Below, one piece after another: positions 10,539 through 18,437 of a DNA stretch of 64,000 nt (the stretch's first letter is position 1; every line of letters starts with the position of its first letter). The stretch covers positions 1-64,000 of the forward strand of contig NZ_PPRN01000043.1 in NCBI RefSeq assembly GCF_002902685.1. The letters are read 5' to 3'. The translations under genes were made by a program, and so were the position numbers. The notes under the pieces are model-generated. The model saw only the letters and a program-made list of their open reading frames with translations. It made no database searches and was not told where the DNA came from. The stretch comes from Staphylococcus pettenkoferi (GTDB lineage Bacteria; Bacillota; Bacilli; Staphylococcales; Staphylococcaceae).

Positions 10539-11003
10539 ATGGCTAAGGATACATTAAATGATGCTATAGAGTTAGGAATCAACCACTTACTCGAAGGTTA
10601 TAATAATTGGGAAGTGGCTTCAGTGCTAGATAAAGAAAGTGAGTATTTTCCAAACACGCTACATTGGCAGTACGGTCACTTGCTCACAGTATTTGAACTT
10701 GCACTTTCAATGGTTGAACAGAACGAGGTCGAAGTAGGTCGTTACAACCAGCTCTTTGGTTATGGAACGCGACCTTCTGACTGGGGAGACGCAGAAGCTC
10801 CCGAAATCGATGACATTCTCGAGCATATCAAGACGTTACCTGAGCGAGTAGAAAATTTAACTTCTACTCAGCTTGAAACTGAGCTAGAGGAACCGATGAT
10901 TGGATGCGAAACGTTAGGAGAGTTAATCGCCTTGAATGCCATTCACGTTCCACTTCACAATGGTAAAATTGAAGAAATGACACGTGTGTTAAAACAAATT
11001 TAA
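10539..11003 (+). CDS. DinB-superfamily (DinB_2) protein
   Basis: The 154-residue protein is predicted to be a four-helix bundle of the DinB/YfiT type. His residues that commonly bind metal are in place: one in LHWQYGHLL and two in NAIHVPLHNGKI. Such proteins are putative metal-dependent thiol transferases or hydrolases. This is unrelated to DNA polymerase IV, also called DinB, at 49.9 kb. AGGAG at 10521 is 13 bases before the ATG, longer than ideal, so ATT at 10536 is a possible alternative start. Confidence 0.8.
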   Translation: MAKDTLNDAIELGINHLLEGYNNWEVASVLDKESEYFPNTLHWQYGHLLTVFELALSMVEQNEVEVGRYNQLFGYGTRPSDWGDAEAPEIDDILEHIKTLPERVENLTSTQLETELEEPMIGCETLGELIALNAIHVPLHNGKIEEMTRVLKQI

Positions 11004-11026
11004 GACGTATCAATCCCAACATATAC

Positions 11027-11064
11027 AAAAAAGGAGGGGCACCCCGAAGTGCTCCTCCTTTTTG
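11027..11064. terminator. Bidirectional terminator
   Basis: AAGGAGGGGCAC (11031–11042) pairs with GTGCTCCTCCTT (11049–11060) with one wobble pair, flanked by A- and T-runs. It separates convergent genes. Confidence 0.9.
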
Positions 11065-11072
11065 AAATTTCA

Positions 11073-12359
11073 TTATTGTAATTCGCTAATCGCTTTGGCA
11101 ATTGATTCGAAGACATGAGGAATATCATCTTTTTCAATACAGCTAAAGGCGATACGAATATCAGTGTCATTTAAGGCAATGATACCGATAGAATAGTTGT
11201 CGATGAGGTGTGTTCGTAACGCTTCAGGTTTCACGCCTTTAACTTTAAGCGCCATGAAATAGCCAGAGTTAAAGTCATATGGTTGCCAGTAATCACTGAA
11301 TTTCTCATCATACACAAGTTCCTTCGTCACTTCATAACGTGCTTTCAACGTCTCAAAGTTATGTTCTAACTCTTTATCAAGTTGATCGCGGTTCTCAAGC
11401 ACATGTTTAACGATACTTTGTGAAGGTATAGGTCCACTTGAGATGTTACTGCGAATTAAACCTTTCACTTTTGCTTCAATGACTTCTTGCGCTTTAGAAT
11501 CTTTAATACCGAATGTGATGAAACCAACACGTAAGCCCCATGCAAATAATTCTTTCGTAGCGCCATCTAAACGGATAGGTAATACATTGTCAGAATCAAG
11601 TTGCGTTAAAGCTGAGAATAATGAATATGGATACACATCTTCGTAGAACAAGCCGAAGTAGGCGTCATCGACTACCGCAATGATGTGAGTACCACGATCC
11701 GCTACACGCTTGATTGCTTGAACAATTTCATTTACTTCATCTTTAGAAGGTGTGTAACCTGTTGGGTTGTTCGGATAGTTTAAGACTAAGAAGATCTTCT
11801 CTTGATTACTTTGGTCTAGCGTTTCAACTAAAGCTTGTGTAGTGTAATGACCTTCATTATCAAAGATAGGGTACGTGTCAATTTGTGCACTGTGACGTGT
11901 ACCGAATACGAGTTTATAGTTACCCCAGTTGTGACTTGGTAATAAGATCGTATCATTAGTATCCACGAATAAATCACCAACTAATGATAAACCGTGAGTT
12001 AATGCGTTCGTCACGATAGGTCTTGAGAAGTCATCTTTACTGAGTTCAGGGTTGTCTCGAAGCATCTTGTCTGTCCAAAGGTCGCGCAAGTCTTCAATAC
12101 CTTGAGGTGGTGCGTATGGGAACACCTCGTCAGGTTCGAGTTCAGAGAAGACGTTGTATAAACTGTCAGCATACATTTTTCTATCTCTATAAGTAGCCAT
12201 TCCGATAGTGGCATTGTATTCTGTAGATTTCGCTTCAGCTGATTGAGATAAAATGCCTTTCGGATAATACATCAATTTACCCAAGTCAGAAAGCATATCA
12301 GCAATTTGTGGTTGAGACTTAGTTAGTTGTTCATTTAAATCTAATGCTAAAGGGTTCAT
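11073..12359 (-). CDS. PLP-dependent aminotransferase, class I/II
   Basis: The 428-residue protein has fold-type I aminotransferase features: LNYPNNPTGY, VVDDAYFGLFY and LDGATKELFAWGLRVGF, where the Lys is the PLP Schiff-base residue. It transfers amino groups between amino and keto acids in the cytosol; the amino-acid specificity is not clear. The ATG at 12359 follows a GAGAGGTTG. A long upstream gap contains its promoter, divergent from the SOS-type toxin promoter. Confidence 0.9.
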   Translation of the reverse strand: MNPLALDLNEQLTKSQPQIADMLSDLGKLMYYPKGILSQSAEAKSTEYNATIGMATYRDRKMYADSLYNVFSELEPDEVFPYAPPQGIEDLRDLWTDKMLRDNPELSKDDFSRPIVTNALTHGLSLVGDLFVDTNDTILLPSHNWGNYKLVFGTRHSAQIDTYPIFDNEGHYTTQALVETLDQSNQEKIFLVLNYPNNPTGYTPSKDEVNEIVQAIKRVADRGTHIIAVVDDAYFGLFYEDVYPYSLFSALTQLDSDNVLPIRLDGATKELFAWGLRVGFITFGIKDSKAQEVIEAKVKGLIRSNISSGPIPSQSIVKHVLENRDQLDKELEHNFETLKARYEVTKELVYDEKFSDYWQPYDFNSGYFMALKVKGVKPEALRTHLIDNYSIGIIALNDTDIRIAFSCIEKDDIPHVFESIAKAISELQ

Positions 12360-12477
12360 AGTTGTTCAACCTCTCTTCATCTAATTCATATTTCATCTTT
12401 AAGTTTATCTTGAAATGAGCTAAAGATAAAGTGATGTAGCGTGTTTGTCACTTTTAAAGAACAAATTATAATAAAAT

Positions 12478-12508
12478 CGAACACGTGTTCGCTAATTTGT
12501 GTTAGAAT
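12478..12508 (+). promoter_or_regulatory. LexA (SOS) box and extended -10 promoter of the Fst-like toxin
   Basis: CGAACACGTGTTCG at 12478–12491 is a perfect palindrome and matches the Gram-positive LexA consensus CGAACRNRYGTTYG at every position. An extended -10 (TGT-TAGAAT, 12500–12508) lies 8 bases downstream, so the box covers the -35 position. LexA bound here should block the promoter. The site lies in the gap between the aminotransferase (minus) and the toxin; orientation and spacing favour the toxin. Confidence 0.85.
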
Positions 12509-12554
12509 AACGTTAGGCCGTCCTAGTCCTACATGGAATTTCGATATGTGGGAG

Positions 12555-12566
12555 GTGTAGTATAAT
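12555..12566 (+). repeat. Direct repeat copy 1 at the toxin translation start
   Basis: GTGTAGTATAAT occurs here, between the Shine-Dalgarno and the ATG (it includes AT of the ATG), and again at 12714–12725 in the antisense RNA region. Such repeats let an antisense RNA encoded downstream pair with the toxin start region, as in Fst/par loci. Confidence 0.85.
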
Positions 12567-12660
12567 GGAGTGGTGGCAAGATTTAATCATCACCATCCTT
12601 TCAGGTGGCATCCTCATTATCTTCCGAATTTGGTTAGAGAATAAATGGAAAGATAAATAG
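12565..12660 (+). CDS. Fst-like type I toxin, 31-aa membrane peptide
   Basis: GGAGGTG at 12551–12557 is 7 bases before the ATG. The peptide starts MEWWQDLIIT, has one hydrophobic segment (LIITILSGGILIIF) and ends with a tryptophan-containing cationic tail (RIWLENKWKDK). This matches the layout of Fst/Ldr toxins: a short N-terminus, a membrane helix with Gly near the middle, then WL and a charged tail. Such peptides insert into the membrane from inside. CCTACAT (12528–12534) can pair with ATGTGGG (12546–12552), partly hiding the ribosome site. The antisense RNA downstream completes the system. No biochemical proof is implied. Confidence 0.78.
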   Translation: MEWWQDLIITILSGGILIIFRIWLENKWKDK

Positions 12661-12680
12661 GTGGCCTTACACGTTAAAAA

Positions 12681-12713
12681 AACCCCAAGTCAGGTTGCGG
12701 CTGACTTGGGGTT
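12681..12713. terminator. Shared terminator of toxin mRNA and antisense RNA
   Basis: AACCCCAAGTCAG (12681–12693) pairs perfectly with CTGACTTGGGGTT (12701–12713). A run of A immediately before gives a strong U-tail for the minus-strand RNA. The plus-strand tail is U-poor, so toxin mRNA may read further. Confidence 0.88.
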
Positions 12714-12725
12714 GTGTAGTATAAT
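12714..12725 (+). repeat. Direct repeat copy 2 in the antisense RNA region
   Basis: GTGTAGTATAAT, identical to 12555–12566 and followed by similar bases (TCGTGG versus GGAGTGG). On the minus strand it lies in the 5' part of the antisense RNA. Confidence 0.85.
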
Positions 12726-12739
12726 TCGTGGACAACTTA

Positions 12740-12768
12740 ATTGTAGCATTAGTGAAATAATACAGCAA
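12740..12768 (-). promoter_or_regulatory. Promoter of the antisense antitoxin RNA
   Basis: On the minus strand TTGCTG (12768–12763), a 17-bp spacer and TACAAT (12745–12740) form a good sigma-A promoter facing the toxin gene. Confidence 0.78.
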
Positions 12769-12912
12769 GGTATTTATATAATTGTTTGTATTAAGTTGCG
12801 CGATAGACACATCGTCAGCTATGAATTAAAGAGTATTAAGATGATACAATAATGGTGATCGACTTAGTAAAGAGATGATGACTTTGTTATACTGATAATG
12901 TTTTGAGGTGAA

Positions 12913-13137
12913 ATGATGAAACATTTAACGAAAATCTTTGTGACTTTAGCAATTATCTTATTTATAGTTGGTTATTACTTACAAGCGACAGATCATGAAA
13001 GTACAGGCATCAAACTGCTCATTGCCGCTATTATGTTTATGATTTGTGCTTTTATTAACCGTAGTAATGATCGCCGTAAGAAGCGGGAAGAATATTACCG
13101 TAAACAACAAGTGGAAAAACAACGTAAAAAGAAGTAA
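12913..13137 (+). CDS. Small two-segment membrane protein of unknown function
   Basis: The 74-residue product has two hydrophobic segments (about 8–24 and 33–49) and a strongly basic C-terminal tail ending in Lys and Arg residues. GAGGTG precedes tandem ATGs at 12913 and 12916. I do not recognise a family with a known role. It is a single gene with its own terminator, before the pmt operon. Confidence 0.7.
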   Translation: MMKHLTKIFVTLAIILFIVGYYLQATDHESTGIKLLIAAIMFMICAFINRSNDRRKKREEYYRKQQVEKQRKKK

Positions 13138-13190
13138 ATAGTGAGAGAGTAGGTAATTCTCACTTTCTAAAATGAATACTTAATATAAGC

Positions 13191-13226
13191 ACGTTCCGTA
13201 ATCTTTGATTATGGAGCGTTTTTTGT
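13191..13226 (+). terminator. Terminator after the small membrane protein gene
   Basis: ACGTTCCGTAATC (13191–13203) pairs with GATTATGGAGCGT (13207–13219) followed by TTTTTT. A weaker stem at 13141–13162 lies just upstream. Confidence 0.85.
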
Positions 13227-13293
13227 ATGTACAATCTTAGGGATTGAGTAGTAAATTGAAAAATGTTTAGGTGTACATGTTAATTTTTGACTG

Positions 13294-13303
13294 TGTATAT
13301 ACA
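13294..13303. promoter_or_regulatory. Upstream palindrome, possible PmtR operator
   Basis: TGTATATACA, a perfect 10-bp palindrome, embedded in CTG-TGTATATACAG-like sequence. The identical palindrome recurs 101 bp downstream in the pmtR promoter. GntR/YtrA-type regulators bind sites of this kind. Confidence 0.55.
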
Positions 13304-13364
13304 GAATATGTACAGTCTAACTCCCGTAATAGCACGTTTTTTAACATAAATTTTACTCAGAGGG

Positions 13365-13404
13365 TTTACAATATTGTGTATAGTGTGTATGCTATGTATA
13401 TACA
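13365..13404 (+). promoter_or_regulatory. pmt operon promoter with second TGTATATACA operator
   Basis: TTTACA (13365–13370), a 17-bp spacer and TATGCT (13388–13393) form a likely promoter. TGTATATACA at 13395–13404 covers the expected transcription start. Autorepression by PmtR, known in S. aureus, would act here. Confidence 0.65.
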
Positions 13405-13424
13405 GTTGATAGGGGAGGACGTTC

Positions 13425-13802
13425 ATGAAAATACTTTTGAAAAATAATAGTGAACAGCCGATTTACGAACAGATAAAACAACAAGTGAAAGAGAACATCC
13501 TTAAGGGAATCGTTGCACCTGGGGAACATCTTCCTTCTATGCGTGAGCTCGCACAAGATTTAAGCGTCAGTGTGATTACAACTAAGCGTGCTTATGAAGA
13601 TCTTGAGAAAGATGGCTTTGTCTATACCATTCGCGGTAAGGGCACTTTCGTTAAAGAACAAGATAGTAATATCTTGAAAGAGAAGCAATTTATAGTTATC
13701 GAATCCTACGCGAAATCAATGGCGAAAGAAGCTAAGACGATTGGCATGTCGTTATCCGAATTAGTAGACATTCTATCACTCATCTATGAGGAGGAAGAAT
13801 GA
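13425..13802 (+). CDS. pmtR: PmtR, GntR/YtrA-family repressor of the pmt operon
   Basis: The 125-residue protein has an N-terminal winged-helix GntR domain (EQPIYEQIKQQV, then PSMRELAQDLSVS and RGKGTFV) and a short C-terminal dimerisation tail, typical of the YtrA subfamily. In S. aureus PmtR represses pmtABCD and is released by phenol-soluble modulins. GGGGAGGA precedes the ATG. The stop overlaps the start of pmtA, so the genes are translationally coupled. Confidence 0.92.
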   Translation: MKILLKNNSEQPIYEQIKQQVKENILKGIVAPGEHLPSMRELAQDLSVSVITTKRAYEDLEKDGFVYTIRGKGTFVKEQDSNILKEKQFIVIESYAKSMAKEAKTIGMSLSELVDILSLIYEEEE

Positions 13803-14707
13803 TGAATGCGATTGAGTTAAATAATGTGAGCTATAAGACGAAACGCTTTCAGTTAGACGATATCTCATTTAATGTACCTCAAGGATTTGTCACTGGTTTC
13901 ATTGGGGCGAACGGATCAGGTAAGACAACAATTATTCGCTTGATTATGGATTTGTTACAAGCGGATAAAGGTTCAATTCGCTTATTTGGTAAATCCATGA
14001 ACATGGATGAAGTAGGGATTAAAGAGAAAATCGGATTTGTCTATTCTGAACTCTATTTAAACGATAAGTGGACGATTAAAAAAGCTGAAAAAATGATTGC
14101 ACCATTTTATAAAAAGTGGAATCACGATACCTTCTATGATTATTTAAACAAATTCGGTTTACCCTACAAAGCAAAAATTAAGACCTTATCTACTGGAATG
14201 AAGATGAAGCTAAACATTGCTTTCGCATTTAGTCATGATGCTGAATTATTCATTCTTGATGAGCCAACAGCAGGTCTTGACCCAATCGTTCGCAATGAAG
14301 TCTTAGATTTAATTCAGAAAGAATTGATTAACGAGAACAAGACAGTTTTGCTTTCTACGCACATTATTTCAGACTTAGAAAAGATTGCTGATTACTTAGT
14401 TTATCTTAAAGACGGCGATATCATCTTAGATAATTATTTAGATGAAATCATCCAAAACTACAAAATTGTGCGCGGACCTAACGATTTGCTTGATGATGAA
14501 CTTAAAGATTTAACCATCTTCCATGAAGATAATAAAACAGGCTTTACTGCACTAACTAAAGAACATCAAGTATTTGAAGAACTCTTTGGTAATCAAGTGA
14601 TGGTAAGCAATCCAACTATTGAAGAACTTATGATTTATTTAGGTAAAGGTGATATAGAAGGGAGCCACAGTTCTCATCAAAGTCAAGACGAGGTGGCTAG
14701 TGAATGA
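13799..14707 (+). CDS. pmtA: PmtA, ABC transporter ATPase (PSM export)
   Basis: The 302-residue ATPase shows Walker A GANGSGKTT (about 37–45), signature LSTGMKMKL, Walker B LFILDEP and a C-terminal extension after about residue 210. With PmtC it powers the PSM exporter described in S. aureus. It overlaps pmtR by 4 bp and pmtB by 4 bp. Confidence 0.92.
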   Translation: MMNAIELNNVSYKTKRFQLDDISFNVPQGFVTGFIGANGSGKTTIIRLIMDLLQADKGSIRLFGKSMNMDEVGIKEKIGFVYSELYLNDKWTIKKAEKMIAPFYKKWNHDTFYDYLNKFGLPYKAKIKTLSTGMKMKLNIAFAFSHDAELFILDEPTAGLDPIVRNEVLDLIQKELINENKTVLLSTHIISDLEKIADYLVYLKDGDIILDNYLDEIIQNYKIVRGPNDLLDDELKDLTIFHEDNKTGFTALTKEHQVFEELFGNQVMVSNPTIEELMIYLGKGDIEGSHSSHQSQDEVASE

Positions 14708-15387
14708 AACAACTCTTACTGAGAAATATCAAGCTTAGAAAAACTACGCTAATAATCTATGTTCTGTTGATAGCTATTTCACCTTTACAATGCCTAATAC
14801 CAACTGGAAGTATCTTAGGAAATTGGTTAACTGGTATTTTAGCAACAATTCTTATTGTTATCGTTATTAAGGATTCAGCTCATTTGTTTCGTTTTCATAA
14901 TAAATTAGGTAAAGACTCGTACTATTACCAAGCGAGTTTACCAGTAAGTAAATTTTCTTTGCTTAACGCTAATTTATTAACCATGTTGATTTTTACTATT
15001 ATTGGAAGTTTGATCCTATTAGTTTATCAACCTACGGTGAGTACATCTGATGCAGAGATGGGAACAATAAATTGGATTACAACTTATATTACAATTAACT
15101 TCATAACAATACCAATCGCTTTTAAACGATATACAGAAGTTAAATCTGATAAAGTAAACTATCTAACATATATTATAACTATGAACTTTATTCTACCACT
15201 ATTATTAATAATAATTATTCTAATTGTTGGTTTTGTGTTTATAGATACAGGTTTAATAAGTGAAAATGATGCAGATTATTTTGTTGAAAAAAGTGAACCA
15301 TATTTTGATATTACACCAGTTATTATCAGTACGATATGGCTCTTAATCAACTACTACATTCAAAGTAAGAAAGTCAGAAATAAATAA
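14704..15387 (+). CDS. pmtB: PmtB-like ABC membrane subunit, copy 1
   Basis: The 227-residue membrane protein (about six hydrophobic segments) begins MKQLLLRNIKLRKTT and shares with the next gene IKDSAH, a xKLG motif, SLPxSK, LNAN, TMLIFT and RYTEVK. It should be an integral subunit of the Pmt exporter. The ATG overlaps the pmtA stop. No strong ribosome site is visible, so translation is probably coupled. Confidence 0.88.
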   Translation: MKQLLLRNIKLRKTTLIIYVLLIAISPLQCLIPTGSILGNWLTGILATILIVIVIKDSAHLFRFHNKLGKDSYYYQASLPVSKFSLLNANLLTMLIFTIIGSLILLVYQPTVSTSDAEMGTINWITTYITINFITIPIAFKRYTEVKSDKVNYLTYIITMNFILPLLLIIIILIVGFVFIDTGLISENDADYFVEKSEPYFDITPVIISTIWLLINYYIQSKKVRNK

Positions 15388-15407
15388 TACGAGAGGAGTG
15401 ACCTTCC

Positions 15408-16070
15408 ATGAAAAGTTTAGTCATCCGAAATTTGAAGCTGCGTCAGACAACGATTATTATTTATTTAATTTTAGCACTCCTCTCACCATTACAATTTTTA
15501 ATTAGATATAAATTAGTTTATTCAATTTCTGAGCTTATATTCCCATTTTTGGTAGTCATATTTTACTTCCTATCCATCAAAGATTCAGCCCATATATTTA
15601 GAGTACATCATAAGTTAGGTGAACAAGCTTATTGGTTCTTTGGAAGCTTACCACTATCCAAGAAACAAATGTTGAATGCGAACTACATTACAATGTTGAT
15701 TTTCACGCTAGGTGGAGCGATTGTATTAGGACTATATTCTATTCCGCTTTCTGTAATGAATGGAATGAATTGGACTTATGCTATTCCACTAGTATACGTA
15801 GCTGTAAACTTCTTCACCATACCATGTGTGTTTAGAAGATATACCGAAGTTAAACAAGAACGAATAACTTATTTATTCCATATATTAGCTATGTGCTTGC
15901 TACTGCCATTAGCAATTACAATGATTTACCTCGGTATGCGCGTATTTATTCTTGGATACCTAGATAACTACATTAACGTCTTTAATCCGTGGTTTAACTC
16001 AGGTTATCTTTTAGTCAGCGCTGTAATGTTGATTATTAACTATTTTATCCAACTTAAAAAAGTAAGTTAA
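15408..16070 (+). CDS. PmtB-like ABC membrane subunit, copy 2
   Basis: The 220-residue membrane protein begins MKSLVIRNLKLRQTT and is clearly a tandem paralogue of the preceding gene: IKDSAHIFRVHHKLGE, GSLPLSKKQMLNANY, TMLIFTLGG and RRYTEVK all line up. GAGAGGAG precedes the ATG. S. aureus pmt has one PmtB, so this operon has an extra subunit that could allow a heteromeric channel. Sequence differs through the middle and end, which suggests an old rather than a fresh duplication. Confidence 0.88.
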   Translation: MKSLVIRNLKLRQTTIIIYLILALLSPLQFLIRYKLVYSISELIFPFLVVIFYFLSIKDSAHIFRVHHKLGEQAYWFFGSLPLSKKQMLNANYITMLIFTLGGAIVLGLYSIPLSVMNGMNWTYAIPLVYVAVNFFTIPCVFRRYTEVKQERITYLFHILAMCLLLPLAITMIYLGMRVFILGYLDNYINVFNPWFNSGYLLVSAVMLIINYFIQLKKVS

Positions 16071-16082
16071 AGGAGGAATTAG

Positions 16083-16955
16083 ATGCAATTACAAGAAGTA
16101 ACTAAGACATATAATGATAATACTGTCTTAGATAAGATTGACTTTGATTTCGGTAAAAGTCAGATTGTCGGTTTAATTGGTAAAAACGGTGTTGGTAAAA
16201 CAACACTAATGAAAATTATGAACGGTAATATTGCGAATTATCAAGGTAAAGTAGATTTAGGTAAGAATCATAATATGGGGTATTTAATTGAAAATCCTAA
16301 GCTTTATGACAATAAAACAGGTCTTAACAACTTGAAACAATTCGCTCAAGTATTAGGGAAAGGCTTCGATAAAGGATATACTGACAAAATTATCGATGCA
16401 TTCGGTATGCGTCCTTATATGAATAAAAAGGTTAAGAAATACTCCATGGGTATGAAACAAAAGCTAGCTATCGCAGTTTCTCTCATGAGTAAACCGAAGT
16501 TCCTTATCTTGGACGAGCCTACAAACGGTATGGACCCAGATGGTTCTATTGATGTACTTAAGACGATTCAGTCTTTAGTACAAGATCTCGGTATGAAAAT
16601 CTTAATTTCTAGTCACAAATTAGAAGATATTGAATTGATTTGTGATCGTGCTGTGTTCTTAAGAGATGGTCACTTTGTGCAAGACGTGGATATGTCAGAA
16701 GGAGCGCCATCAGATAGCACCGTGCTTACTATTAATCCAGACGAATTTGGAACAGCGCTTGAATTATTAACTGAGAAGTTCAATGTTATACAATCTCATA
16801 AAGAAAGTGGAGAAATTATTCTTAAAGCTCAAAAAGATTACAAACCACTTCTAAAAGCTTTAGCATCTAAAGATATTTATCCAAAATACATTGAAACACG
16901 TAAAAGTTCTCTACGTGATACTTACTTTAGTATTAATCAGAGAGGTGATAAATAA
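16083..16955 (+). CDS. pmtC: PmtC, ABC transporter ATPase (PSM export)
   Basis: The 290-residue ATPase has Walker A GKNGVGKTT, the signature YSMGMKQKL and Walker B FLILDEPTNGMDPDG. It is the second ATPase of the Pmt exporter. AAAGGAGGAAT precedes the ATG and the last base overlaps the first of pmtD. Confidence 0.92.
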   Translation: MQLQEVTKTYNDNTVLDKIDFDFGKSQIVGLIGKNGVGKTTLMKIMNGNIANYQGKVDLGKNHNMGYLIENPKLYDNKTGLNNLKQFAQVLGKGFDKGYTDKIIDAFGMRPYMNKKVKKYSMGMKQKLAIAVSLMSKPKFLILDEPTNGMDPDGSIDVLKTIQSLVQDLGMKILISSHKLEDIELICDRAVFLRDGHFVQDVDMSEGAPSDSTVLTINPDEFGTALELLTEKFNVIQSHKESGEIILKAQKDYKPLLKALASKDIYPKYIETRKSSLRDTYFSINQRGDK

Positions 16956-17683
16956 TGAATCCATTACAATTAGTTAAATATGATTTGTATAGCATAATTA
17001 AAAGTCCGTTAACATATATTGCACTTATCTTAGCTATCGTACCTCAGATTGGTATTACTTACATGTTTGTTCACCAGAATGATTCAGTACCATCTGGAGC
17101 TATCATTGGTATGGCAGCTTGGTTCTTTACAGTTACTGGATTATTATTCGTCATCAAAACGATTACGCGTGATTTATCTCAAGGTACGATTCAGCTCTAC
17201 ATGAACAAGACAAAGAACAGAATCGGTTATATTATCGCTAAGACAATTTCTATAGTATTAATCGCTGTGCTATTCATGTTAATCTTGACTATTTATACTC
17301 AAATCGTACAAGCATGTGTTGATACTGATTCAATCAAAACACATAAATACTTTGATTATTTATGGTTTATCATCCTAACTTACTTATTCTATGGTCTTTT
17401 CTTATTCCTAATTGCTTTAATTGTGCCAAAACCAGCATTGATTTTCACATTAGGAATTTTCTTAATTATCATCGTTCCTGTTGCAGATTCATTCTTACCC
17501 ATGATTCCGCATTTCGGTGATAAAATCAAAGATGCACTTAAATATATACCATTTGGTTATATTCCTGAAAAAACGCAAGGAACAGACCAAACATTCTCAA
17601 ACTGGCAATGGTTTATTACTCCAGCGTCAATCGTAGTATTATTTGTGATTAACTTATTCTACGGTGCTAAAAAAGATATCTAA
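16955..17683 (+). CDS. pmtD: PmtD, ABC-2-type membrane subunit
   Basis: The 242-residue protein has six predicted membrane segments in ABC-2 permease style and starts MNPLQLVKYDLYSIIKSPLTY. It pairs with PmtC. A GAGAGGTG ribosome site lies in the end of pmtC. The operon ends at a terminator about 10 bp downstream. Confidence 0.9.
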   Translation: MNPLQLVKYDLYSIIKSPLTYIALILAIVPQIGITYMFVHQNDSVPSGAIIGMAAWFFTVTGLLFVIKTITRDLSQGTIQLYMNKTKNRIGYIIAKTISIVLIAVLFMLILTIYTQIVQACVDTDSIKTHKYFDYLWFIILTYLFYGLFLFLIALIVPKPALIFTLGIFLIIIVPVADSFLPMIPHFGDKIKDALKYIPFGYIPEKTQGTDQTFSNWQWFITPASIVVLFVINLFYGAKKDI

Positions 17684-17691
17684 TAAGACAT

Positions 17692-17731
17692 GTGGGTATG
17701 GGTGAATATTCATCTATATCCACTTTATTTA
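17692..17731 (+). terminator. pmt operon terminator
   Basis: A long nearly perfect stem from GTGGG (17692) to CCAC (17723) followed by TTTATTT. Confidence 0.75.
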
Positions 17732-17876
17732 TGTTAAATATCCCTTGAAATGGGATGCATCTCACATGCGCGTATGCTATATTTAAAGAAATAATATAAT
17801 TTATTTGTCTATAATGATACATATAATTAACTATTGTTATTTTAATAATATATTCCTAGTTAATGGCGGTTTTAAT

Positions 17877-18437
17877 ATGGATAAGATTACTTTTCTTAAC
17901 GAACTCGAACAAGAATTGCATCGTCTATCAAAGTATAAACGGGATTTAAAAATGTTCGAGTATGAACGATATTTTTTCGACGAAGAAAAAAAAGGAAAAA
18001 ATGAATATCAGATCGTAGGGGAGTTACCTGCTCCTAAGCAAATCGCTAAAGATATTATGGTCAACGATGATTTGAAGAAAGCTGAATTTGAACCTACGAT
18101 GAAGAATGTAATGCGCGCACTTTCTACATCCTTTAGTGTGAGTTTGCTATCATCAATCATTCTGCTAATACCTATAGTTACTATTGCAATTCTTTTTATT
18201 GGCTTACTTTTATTGGGATGCGGTTTTATTGTCACACCCCTTATCTTATTACTTAACGGAGTGATGAATGATAACCTTAGCATGGCCTTAAGTAACTATC
18301 TCTTCACCTTTGCATATGTAGGAATAGGGTTGATGATTATTGCTGTCGTCCTAAGTTTGACGCATGTACTCTATCGATACATTATTAAATATTTACGTTG
18401 GAATAACGATAAGATGAAAAGGAGAGCCTTAACATGA
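17877..18437 (+). CDS. HAAS/DUF1700-domain membrane protein
   Basis: I chose ATG at 17877 (MDKITFLNELEQELHRLSKY, 186 aa) because the longer frame begins in non-coding-looking sequence. The N-terminal about 80 residues match the HAAS/DUF1700 pattern (LEQEL, then FDEEKKGKNEYQIVGELPAPKQIAKDI). Three or four membrane segments follow. HAAS proteins usually accompany PadR regulators and DUF4097 proteins; here no PadR gene is adjacent. It overlaps the next gene by 4 bp. A role in envelope sensing is an inference. Confidence 0.8.
   Translation: MDKITFLNELEQELHRLSKYKRDLKMFEYERYFFDEEKKGKNEYQIVGELPAPKQIAKDIMVNDDLKKAEFEPTMKNVMRALSTSFSVSLLSSIILLIPIVTIAILFIGLLLLGCGFIVTPLILLLNGVMNDNLSMALSNYLFTFAYVGIGLMIIAVVLSLTHVLYRYIIKYLRWNNDKMKRRALT

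Larger units (their letters stand above)
12672..12733 (-). ncRNA. Putative antisense antitoxin RNA of the Fst-like locus
   Basis: A minus-strand promoter (12740–12768) predicts a start near 12733. The RNA would end about 62 nt later at a stem (CCCCAAGTCAG with CTGACTTGGGG) followed by a T-run on this strand. It contains the complement of GTGTAGTATAAT, so it can pair both with the 3' end of the toxin mRNA (12714–12725) and with the toxin start region (12555–12566). The size and convergent layout are those of RNAII of Fst systems. Confidence 0.78.

Noticed and set aside
12661-12852. Plus-strand 63-aa frame after the toxin
   Set aside because: It runs through the shared terminator and the antisense RNA gene and lacks a ribosome site.
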